A DNA stretch of 19,772 nt from Candidatus Acetothermia bacterium (lineage in GTDB: Bacteria > Bipolaricaulota > Bipolaricaulia > RBG-16-55-9 > JANLFV01), in the NCBI GenBank assembly GCA_028275195.1, contig JAPWVC010000010.1, positions 1 through 19,772 on the forward strand, in the 5' to 3' direction. The notes beneath the pieces are model-generated. The model did no database searches and was not told the DNA's origin. It worked only from the letters and a program-made list of their open reading frames with translations. The translations under genes and the position numbers were made by a program. Below, piece after piece: positions 12,448 to 18,694 of the stretch (positions are counted from its first letter, which is position 1; each line of letters starts with the position of its first letter).

Positions 12448-14864
12448 AGAGAGACGGAGAGCCCCGGATCGGGGTCTACATCTGCCACTGCGGGACGAAC
12501 ATCGCCGGGGTCGTGGATGTCAAGGCGGTCGCGGAGTTCGCGAAGGGCCTCCCCGGAGTGGCCCTGGCGAAGGACATGATGTATGCCTGCTCCGAGGCGA
12601 CCCAGCGGGAGATCATCAACGACATCCAGCAGGAGCGGCTCGACCGGGTGGTGGTCGCCGCCTGTTCACCGAAGATGCACGAGCCGACCTTTCGTGCGGC
12701 CTTAGAGCGGGCTGGATTGAACAAGTATCTGTTTGAGATGGCCAACATCCGTGAGCAGGACTCCTGGGTCCACAAGGACGGCGGCCAAGCTACGGAGAAG
12801 GCCAAGGACCTGGTGCGGATGGCCGTAGCCCGGGCTAGGCTCCTCATCCCCTACAAGGAGAGCGAAATCCCCGTGGGCGAGAGGGCCCTGGTGGTCGGTG
12901 GGGGGATCGCCGGGATCCAGGCGGCCCTCGACCTGGCCGACTCCGGCTACAAGGTCTTCCTGGTGGAGAAGGAGCCGTTCATCGGAGGGCACATGGCCCA
13001 GCTCGATAAGACCTTCCCGACGCTGGACTGCTCCACCTGCATCCTCGCCCCGAAGATGGCCGAAGTGGGCCGCCACCCCAACATCACTTTGCTCACCAAC
13101 GCCGAGGTCGAGGCCGTCTCCGGGTTCGTGGGCAACTTCAAGGTGAAGGTCCGCCAGAGGGCCAGGTTCGTCACCCCCGAGTGCACCGCCTGCGGGGAGT
13201 GCGTCCCCGTCTGCCCCGTGGCCGTCCCGGACGAGTTCAACATGGGCCTCGGCCTGAGGAAGGCCATCTACAAGTCCCTCCCCCAGGCCGTCCCTGCGGA
13301 ATACGCCATCGACATCGAGAACTGCCTCAACAAGCCCAATCTCTTGGTCTGCGAGAAGTGCCTCCAGGCCTGCTCGCCAAAGGCCATAAACTTCGAGCAG
13401 CCACCGGAGAAGGAGCTGGACCTGGAGGTGGACACGGTGATCATCGCCATCGGGGCCGACCCTTACGACCCCTCCAAGAGCCAGGACTACGGCTACGGGA
13501 AATACGAGAATGTGATCACGACCATCGACTTCGAGCGGCTCATCTCCCCTACCGGTCCGACCCTGGGGAAGATCCTCCGCCCGAGCGACCTGGGGAAGCC
13601 TAAGCGGATCGCGTTCATCCAGTGCGTCGGCTCGAGGATCTCCAACCCTGAACTGGAGGGGAACCCCTACTGCAGCGGGATCTGCTGCATGGTCTCGATC
13701 AAGCAGGCCCTCCTCATCAAGGAGAAGCTCCCCGAGGCGGAGATCACCATCTACTACATCGACATCCGGGCCAAGGGGAAGGGCTTCGAGGAGATGTATC
13801 GTCGGGCCAGGCTCGCCGGGATCAGGTTCATCAAGGGCCTTCCGGCCGAGGTCCTGGAGAACAGCGATAAGAGCCTCACCCTCGTGGGGGAGAACATCCT
13901 CCTCGGCGAGCTCTATGAGCACCGCCATGATCTGGTCATCCTCTCCGTAGGCTTGGAGGCCCGCAAGGAGAGCGAGAAGGTGCAGAAACTCTTCGGGCTG
14001 GCCCGCTCGAGCGACGGCTTCTTCGCGGAGAAGCACCCCAAGCTCGAGCCGGTCGATACCGCCACTACGGGGATCTTCCTCGCCGGCGCGGCCGAGAGCC
14101 CCAAGGACATCCGGGAGAGCTCGATCCAAGCCAAGGCCGCGGCCAGCCGGGCCGCAAGGCTGATGAAGGAGGGGAAGATCCGGATCGAGGCGCTCAGCGC
14201 CGAGGTCCGGGAGGAGCTGTGCGCCGGGTGTGGGATCTGCGAGTCCGTCTGCCCGTTCAACGCCATCCATGTCGACGGGACCTCGCATGTGACCGAGGCC
14301 GCCTGCCAGGGGTGCGGGGTCTGTGCCGCCTCTTGTCCCGTCGGGGCGATCGAGATGCACCACTTCACCGACGCGCAGGTCCTGGCCCAGGTCGAGGCGG
14401 CCCTGGCCGACCGCCCTAAGGAGAAGATCATCGTCTTCACCTGCAACTGGTGCTCCTACGCCGGTGCGGACATGGCCGGGACCTCGCGGCTGGAGTATGA
14501 CCCCCGGGTCCGGCTGATCCGGCTGATGTGCTCCGGGCGGCTTAACCCCCAGTTCGCGTTGCGGGCCTTCGAGCTGGGGGCCGCGGGGGTGCTCATCACC
14601 GGCTGCCATCCCGGGGAGTGCCATTACCAATCGGGGAACTTGCGGGCCCTCAGCCGCTATGAGCTATTGAAGCGGCTCCTGCGGAGCCTCGGGCTCCAAG
14701 AGGAGCGGCTGGCGCTAGAGTGGGTCTCCGCGGCCGAGGGCGAGCGGTTCGCTCAGGTGGTGAACGCCTTCGCTGGCCGGCTCGAGCGGCTGGGGGTCTT
14801 GACCAAGGCCAAGGGGGAGGAGCCCGCGCTGACGACGGCCGAGGCGGGCCGGAGAGAGGGATAG
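12444..14864 (+). CDS. hdrA: HdrA-MvhD fusion protein (heterodisulfide reductase A-like electron-bifurcating flavoprotein)
   Basis: Large FAD and Fe-S protein (806 aa), candidate bifurcating subunit of a soluble Hdr-type complex. Order: N-terminal Cys region (IGVYICHCG, C14/C16; C49; C74), thioredoxin-reductase-like FAD domain starting ALVVGGGIAGIQAALDLA (148-165) with the HdrA cysteines of LDCSTCILAPKM (C196, C199), an inserted ferredoxin-like part (C247-x2-C250-x2-C253-x3-C257 and further Cys at 294, 303, 306, 310), then a 2[4Fe-4S] domain (C593-x2-C596-x2-C599-x3-C603; C621-x2-C624-x2-C627-x3-C631). Residues about 660-780 form an MvhD/FlpD domain with five Cys (667, 670, 696, 721, 726). 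HdrA-MvhD fusions are known, for example Methanosarcina HdrA2. MvhD normally receives electrons from a hydrogenase or dehydrogenase; none is adjacent. korC overlaps it by 4 nt and hdrC follows 1 nt later. Confidence 0.9.
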   Translation: MKRDGEPRIGVYICHCGTNIAGVVDVKAVAEFAKGLPGVALAKDMMYACSEATQREIINDIQQERLDRVVVAACSPKMHEPTFRAALERAGLNKYLFEMANIREQDSWVHKDGGQATEKAKDLVRMAVARARLLIPYKESEIPVGERALVVGGGIAGIQAALDLADSGYKVFLVEKEPFIGGHMAQLDKTFPTLDCSTCILAPKMAEVGRHPNITLLTNAEVEAVSGFVGNFKVKVRQRARFVTPECTACGECVPVCPVAVPDEFNMGLGLRKAIYKSLPQAVPAEYAIDIENCLNKPNLLVCEKCLQACSPKAINFEQPPEKELDLEVDTVIIAIGADPYDPSKSQDYGYGKYENVITTIDFERLISPTGPTLGKILRPSDLGKPKRIAFIQCVGSRISNPELEGNPYCSGICCMVSIKQALLIKEKLPEAEITIYYIDIRAKGKGFEEMYRRARLAGIRFIKGLPAEVLENSDKSLTLVGENILLGELYEHRHDLVILSVGLEARKESEKVQKLFGLARSSDGFFAEKHPKLEPVDTATTGIFLAGAAESPKDIRESSIQAKAAASRAARLMKEGKIRIEALSAEVREELCAGCGICESVCPFNAIHVDGTSHVTEAACQGCGVCAASCPVGAIEMHHFTDAQVLAQVEAALADRPKEKIIVFTCNWCSYAGADMAGTSRLEYDPRVRLIRLMCSGRLNPQFALRAFELGAAGVLITGCHPGECHYQSGNLRALSRYELLKRLLRSLGLQEERLALEWVSAAEGERFAQVVNAFAGRLERLGVLTKAKGEEPALTTAEAGRREG

Positions 14865-14865
14865 G

Positions 14866-15261
14866 ATGGATAAGATGGGCAAGATCGATCTCTCAGCCAA
14901 GGAGCTCCAGGAGGAGGTCGAGGCCCTCTCGGGCCAGAGGGTCTTCGCCTGCTACCACTGCGGGAAGTGCACCGCGGGGTGCCCCTTCGCCTCGGAGATG
15001 GACCTCACCCCAAGGCAGGTCTTGGAATACATCATGGAGGGGCGGGTCGAGGTCTTGAACTCCCGGACGATCTGGCTCTGCGCTGCCTGCTTCACCTGCA
15101 CCGTCCGTTGCCCCAACGGGATCGACATCGCTAGAGTAATGGAGGCCCTGAGGCAGATCCTCCTCCGTCGAGGCGAGGACTCACTCGACCTCGCTTCGCT
15201 CGGTGAGGAGGAGCTCCCCCAGATCGCCCTGGTCGCCGGGGCGAGGAAATTAATCGGCTAG
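14866..15261 (+). CDS. hdrC: Heterodisulfide reductase subunit C-like ferredoxin
   Basis: Soluble 2[4Fe-4S] protein (131 aa) expected to carry electrons from HdrA to HdrB. The HdrC signature is visible: C29-x2-C32-x2-C35-x3-C39-P and C72-x2-C75-x2-C78-x3-C82-P, with FTCTVRCPNGIDIARVMEAL typical of the family. No membrane segment is present, so this is the soluble HdrC type rather than the HdrE-linked or DsrK-like type. The gene starts 1 nt after the hdrA stop with AGAGGGATAGG just upstream, and hdrB follows 1 nt after its own stop. Confidence 0.87.
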   Translation: MDKMGKIDLSAKELQEEVEALSGQRVFACYHCGKCTAGCPFASEMDLTPRQVLEYIMEGRVEVLNSRTIWLCAACFTCTVRCPNGIDIARVMEALRQILLRRGEDSLDLASLGEEELPQIALVAGARKLIG

Positions 15262-15262
15262 A

Positions 15263-16141
15263 ATGAGGATAGCGTATTATCCCGGCTGCAGCCTGAAGGC
15301 CCTGGCCGCGAACTTCGACCGTTCCGCCAGGGCAGCGATGGGGGCCCTGGGGGTCGAGCTGGTCGAGCTCGAGCGGTGGAACTGCTGCGGGACCGTGAGC
15401 TCGCTCACCACGGACGACCTGATGCGCCAGCTCGCGCCGGTCCGGAACCTAATTCGAGCCCAGGAGGCCGGCGAAAGGCGGCTCGTGACCGCCTGCGCCA
15501 TGTGCTACAACACCCTCAAGCGAGCGGCCTTAAGGGTCGAGGCGCACCCCGAGGAGCTGGCCAAGATCAATGCCTTCCTCGATGAGGAGCCGGACTACCG
15601 CGGCGGGGTGAGGGTCCTTCACCTCCTCGAGCTCTTGCGGGATGAGGTGGGCTTCGAGGCCGTGGCGAAGCGCGTGGTCCGGCCGCTCGAGGGACTAAGA
15701 GTTGCGCCTTACTACGGCTGCCTCCTCCTCCGGCCGAGGGGGGTCGGGCTCGACGACCCGGAGAACCCCTCGATCCTGGAGGAGCTAGTCCGGGCCTTGG
15801 GGGCCGAGCCGGTCGACTCGCCCCTGAAGGGCCAGTGCTGTGGCTCCTACCATACAGTGGCGCACAAGGAGGTCGTGGCCCGGCGGGCCCACAAGATCCT
15901 CTCGGAGGCCGCCTCCCGGGGGGCGGAGGCCCTCATCTCCTCCTGCCCCTTGTGCTCCTTCAACCTTGACAACCGGCAGAGGCTCATCCGAGAGCTCGAT
16001 GGTAGCTTCGCCCCGCTCCCGGTCCTCTACTTCACCGAGCTGATGGCCCTAGCCTTCGGCTTGGAGGAGGCCCTAAGCCCAGAAGGGCATTATGTCGACC
16101 CCCGGCCGTTCCTGGAAGAGCGCCAGCTACTGAGGAGGTGA
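15263..16141 (+). CDS. hdrB: Heterodisulfide reductase subunit B-like protein with two complete CCG domains
   Basis: HdrB-type protein (292 aa) with both cysteine-rich CCG domains intact: C9, C41-C42, C78-x2-C81, and C153, C192-C193, C228-x2-C231. In Methanothermococcus HdrB these ten cysteines hold two noncubane [4Fe-4S] clusters that reduce the CoM-S-S-CoB disulfide. The spacing here is almost identical (Cys 9, 41, 42, 78 and 81 coincide). Bacteria generally lack those thiols, so the role is probably a high-potential electron outlet, here plausibly to the fumarate reductase subunits that follow. The same five-gene logic occurs in Hydrogenobacter, whose soluble NADH-dependent fumarate reductase includes Hdr-like subunits. 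Translation is coupled: the ATG comes 1 nt after the hdrC TAG, with no close Shine-Dalgarno. Confidence 0.88.
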   Translation: MRIAYYPGCSLKALAANFDRSARAAMGALGVELVELERWNCCGTVSSLTTDDLMRQLAPVRNLIRAQEAGERRLVTACAMCYNTLKRAALRVEAHPEELAKINAFLDEEPDYRGGVRVLHLLELLRDEVGFEAVAKRVVRPLEGLRVAPYYGCLLLRPRGVGLDDPENPSILEELVRALGAEPVDSPLKGQCCGSYHTVAHKEVVARRAHKILSEAASRGAEALISSCPLCSFNLDNRQRLIRELDGSFAPLPVLYFTELMALAFGLEEALSPEGHYVDPRPFLEERQLLRR

Positions 16142-16143
16142 TC
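16133..16143 (+). promoter_or_regulatory. Extended Shine-Dalgarno selecting a TTG start for frdB
   Basis: AGGAGGTGATC is an 11-nt contiguous match to the complement of the usual 16S rRNA 3' end. It is built from the last two Arg codons and the TGA stop of hdrB. GGAGG ends 8 nt before the TTG at 16147, supporting that rare start codon. Confidence 0.7.
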
Positions 16144-16146
16144 TGA

Positions 16147-16881
16147 TTGGCGGACCGCGAAGCTGTGGAACAGGAGGAGCGAACCTCCTTGGCGGAAGAG
16201 CTGGGAGTGCGAATCTACATCATGGGGAAGGAATACCGCGTCCCCGCGGGGCTGACGATCATGAAGGCCATGGAGTATGCCGGCTACAAGTTCATCCGCG
16301 GGGCCGGCTGCCGGGCCGGTTTCTGCGGGGCCTGCGGGACGGTCTACCGCAAGGAGGGCGAGTATAAGCTCCGGTTCGCCGTGGCCTGCCAGAAGCTAGT
16401 GGAGGACGGAATGTTCCTCGTCCAGCTCCCCTTCGCCCCAGCCCCCAGGGTAAGCTATGACTTGGAGAAGCTCCGCCCGACCGAGAATGTCCTGCTCAAG
16501 CTCTACCCCGAGCTCGCCAGGTGCGTGGCCTGCAACACCTGCACTAAGGCCTGCCCCCAGGAGATCCCGGTGATGGACTACATCCAGGCGGCCCTCCGGG
16601 GGGACATCAAGCGCGTCGCGGAGCTATCGTTCGATTGTATCCAGTGCGGCCTCTGCTCCATGCGCTGCCCCGCCGACATCAAGCATTACCATGTGGCCCA
16701 GCTCGCCCGCCGCCTCTACGGGCGGTATCTCGCCCCCAAGGCCGAGCACCTCGCCCAAAGGGTGGCGGAGATCGAGGCCGGGAGGTTCGATGAGGAGCTG
16801 GACCGGCTCACTCGGATGGGGAAGGAGGAGCTTTCCAAGCTCTATGAGGCCCGCCAGATCGAGGAAGGAGTGGGAGTTTGA
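16147..16881 (+). CDS. frdB: Fumarate reductase/succinate dehydrogenase iron-sulfur subunit (soluble, TfrB/FrdB-like)
   Basis: Iron-sulfur subunit (244 aa) passing electrons between the Hdr-like subunits and the flavoprotein. The N-terminal [2Fe-2S] domain has C55-x4-C60-x2-C63 and C81 (GCRAGFCGACG ... ACQ). The C-terminal part has two full four-Cys motifs: C126-x2-C129-x2-C132-x3-C136-P and C164-x2-C167-x2-C170-x3-C174-P. Canonical FrdB/SdhB has a three-Cys [3Fe-4S] site in the second position; here it is a [4Fe-4S] motif as in HdrC. No CCG domain is attached, unlike methanogen TfrB; that part is supplied by the separate hdrB just upstream. The TTG start is supported by an 11-nt Shine-Dalgarno. 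frdA begins 1 nt after its stop. No membrane anchor gene is present. Confidence 0.87.
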   Translation: MADREAVEQEERTSLAEELGVRIYIMGKEYRVPAGLTIMKAMEYAGYKFIRGAGCRAGFCGACGTVYRKEGEYKLRFAVACQKLVEDGMFLVQLPFAPAPRVSYDLEKLRPTENVLLKLYPELARCVACNTCTKACPQEIPVMDYIQAALRGDIKRVAELSFDCIQCGLCSMRCPADIKHYHVAQLARRLYGRYLAPKAEHLAQRVAEIEAGRFDEELDRLTRMGKEELSKLYEARQIEEGVGV

Positions 16882-16882
16882 G

Positions 16883-18532
16883 ATGATCACGAGCGGCTAC
16901 CCCGATTCCATGCGAGAGTTGATCGCCCTCGTAGAGGCCACCAGGCCCGAGCGGCTCAAGACTTCCCCGCCGCGGATGAGCGCCAAGGAGCGGGAGGAGA
17001 TCTTGAGGGAGTGGCATCCGGACTACAAGGCCGGGACTAAAAGGCCCCTCTCCATCGGCCCGAGCAAGGGGGAGTTAGTGCCGCACGAGGTGGCCGATCT
17101 CCTTGAAGCCTACCCGCTGATCTCCCCGGAGGAGGTCGACCTCTCCCAGATCGACTACGATGTCGATGTCCTGATCATCGGCGGGGGCGGGGCCGGGACG
17201 GTCGCGGCCCTCTGGGCCTATTACGAGGGGATCAAGCCGGAGAGGATCTTAATCGCCACCAAGCTCCGCTGGGGTGATTCCAACTCGATCATGGCCCAAG
17301 GTGGGATTCAAGCGGCCGACCGGCCCGAGGATTCCCCGGCGATCCATTATCTGGACATCATGGGCGGCGGGCACTATACCAACAAGCCCGAGCTGGTCCG
17401 GGCACTGGTGACCGATGGGCCGATGATCATCAAGTGGCATGAGTCCCTGGGAGTGATGTATGACAAGAACCCCGACGGGAGCTTCGTGGAGAAGCACGGG
17501 GGTGGGACCTCGAGGATGAGGATGCACTCAGCCAAGGACTACACGGGGATGGAGATCATGCGGGCCTTGCGGGACGAGGCCCGGAACATCGGGATCCCAG
17601 TAGTGGAGTTCGCCCCTGCCGTTGAACTGCTGATGGACGACCGAGGCCAGGTGGCCGGTGCGATCCTCTTCAACCTCGAGACGAGCCAATACCTGGTGGT
17701 CCGGGCCAAGGCCACGGTCCTTGCCACCGGTGGGTTCGGGCGGCTCCACATCCAGGGATTCCCCACCACCAACCACTACGGGGCTACGGCCGACGGGCTA
17801 GTCCTGGCCTACCGCGTGGGGGCCAAGCTCCGGGACATGGATGCCGTCCAGTATCACCCTACCGGGGTGGCCTACCCCGAGGCCCTGGTCGGCCAGCTCG
17901 TGACGGAGAAGGTCCGGGGGATGGGGGCGATGCCGGTCAACCGGCATGGCGAGGCCTTCGTCTACCCCCTCGAGCCGCGAGATGTGGAGTCCGCGGCCTT
18001 CATCCGGGAATGCTATGGCCGAGGGAACGGGGTCGAGACCCCCACGGGGATGAGGGGGGTCTGGTTGGATAGCCCGATGATCGAGGAGCTCCACGGCCCG
18101 GGGACGATCAAGCGGGAGCTGGCGGCGATGTGGCGGATGTTCAACCGCTTCGGGATCGACATGGCAAAGGAGCCGATACTCGTCTTCCCCACACTCCACT
18201 ACCAGAACGGAGGGGTCGAGATCGACGAGCACGGCTGGACTGGCGTCCCGGGCCTGTTCGCCGGCGGGGAGGTCGAGGGCGGGGTCCACGGGAAGAACCG
18301 GCTGATGGGGAATTCCTTGCTCGACTACAATGTCTTCGGCCGGAGGGCCGGGATCTCGGCCGCCAGGCACGCCAAGGTGGCCAAGCTGGGAAAGCTCTCA
18401 CTCGAGCACATCGTCGCCTACAGCAAGATGCTGGCGGAAGCGGGGATCAATAACGACCGGAAGGCCCCGCTCCTCCTCCCGGAGTATCGCGGCGAGCGGG
18501 CCCTAGCCCGGTCGCTCAAGATCCGAATTTAA
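16883..18532 (+). CDS. frdA: Fumarate reductase/succinate dehydrogenase flavoprotein subunit
   Basis: Catalytic subunit (549 aa) for fumarate/succinate interconversion, soluble with its partners. FAD Rossmann: DVLIIGGGGAGTVAAL (95-110). Active-site residues seen by family alignment: His325 (QYHPTG), Glu342 and Arg345 (TEKVRG), Arg366 (PRDVES, equivalent to E. coli FrdA Arg287, the proton donor), His439 (LHYQNGG) and Arg473 (GKNRL). The loop that carries the covalent-FAD histidine in membrane enzymes (SHT) reads S133-N134-S135, so FAD should be non-covalent. An N-terminal extension of about 92 residues precedes the Rossmann fold. I used ATG 16883, 1 nt after the frdB stop and preceded by GGAGTGGGAG; a longer in-frame reading would start inside frdB. 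It is the last gene of the kor-hdr-frd cluster. L-aspartate oxidase is excluded by the partner FrdB and the long C-terminus. Confidence 0.89.
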   Translation: MITSGYPDSMRELIALVEATRPERLKTSPPRMSAKEREEILREWHPDYKAGTKRPLSIGPSKGELVPHEVADLLEAYPLISPEEVDLSQIDYDVDVLIIGGGGAGTVAALWAYYEGIKPERILIATKLRWGDSNSIMAQGGIQAADRPEDSPAIHYLDIMGGGHYTNKPELVRALVTDGPMIIKWHESLGVMYDKNPDGSFVEKHGGGTSRMRMHSAKDYTGMEIMRALRDEARNIGIPVVEFAPAVELLMDDRGQVAGAILFNLETSQYLVVRAKATVLATGGFGRLHIQGFPTTNHYGATADGLVLAYRVGAKLRDMDAVQYHPTGVAYPEALVGQLVTEKVRGMGAMPVNRHGEAFVYPLEPRDVESAAFIRECYGRGNGVETPTGMRGVWLDSPMIEELHGPGTIKRELAAMWRMFNRFGIDMAKEPILVFPTLHYQNGGVEIDEHGWTGVPGLFAGGEVEGGVHGKNRLMGNSLLDYNVFGRRAGISAARHAKVAKLGKLSLEHIVAYSKMLAEAGINNDRKAPLLLPEYRGERALARSLKIRI

Positions 18533-18559
18533 TCTGTTTCGACCCGAGCTAGGGTAGGG

Positions 18560-18616
18560 CGAGGCCCTCCTCGATTACTTGCGACCATTGCGGCCGGTGC
18601 TGCCTGCCCCACCGGC
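18560..18616 (+). terminator. Possible weak terminator region after frdA
   Basis: Two hairpins follow the frdA stop: CGAGG-CCCT-CCTCG (18560-18573) followed by ATTACTT, and GCCGGTG-10 nt-CACCGGC (18593-18616). Neither has a convincing U-tract, so termination is only suggested. The separate promoter downstream is consistent with a transcript boundary here. Confidence 0.35.
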
Positions 18617-18635
18617 TCTGCTAGGGGCTTTGGCT

Positions 18636-18664
18636 TTGACTTCCAGCCCCGCTCTTGCTAAATT
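18636..18664 (+). promoter_or_regulatory. Sigma70-type promoter for the isocitrate dehydrogenase-family gene
   Basis: TTGACT (18636-18641) and TAAATT (18659-18664) are separated by exactly 17 nt; five and four of six bases match consensus. A start near 18671 gives a leader of about 24 nt ending in the AAGGGG Shine-Dalgarno of the gene at 18695. Confidence 0.65.
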
Positions 18665-18676
18665 GATGATAATCCA
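18663..18676 (+). promoter_or_regulatory. FNR-like box overlapping the -10 and start site of the idh promoter
   Basis: TTGAT-GATA-ATCCA matches TTGAT-N4-ATCAA at 9 of 10 positions, in a noncoding gap and with correct geometry. Its centre (18669.5) falls at the predicted transcription start, the position of a repressor site rather than an activator site. The obvious candidate to bind it is the Crp/Fnr protein encoded at 5439-6176. Confidence 0.5.
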
Positions 18677-18694
18677 GGGTTCAAGGGGTGGTCT

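Noticed and set aside
12702..14630. A 642-codon open frame on the minus strand opposite hdrA
   Set aside because: It lies entirely antisense to a protein with unmistakable HdrA/MvhD motifs; its composition (Gly, Leu, Asp, Val) is what GC-rich antisense frames give and no domain is visible.
16691..16882. Upstream in-frame extension of frdA into frdB
   Set aside because: It would overlap most of the frdB C-terminus in a different frame; the ATG at 16883 directly follows the frdB stop and has a good ribosome site.
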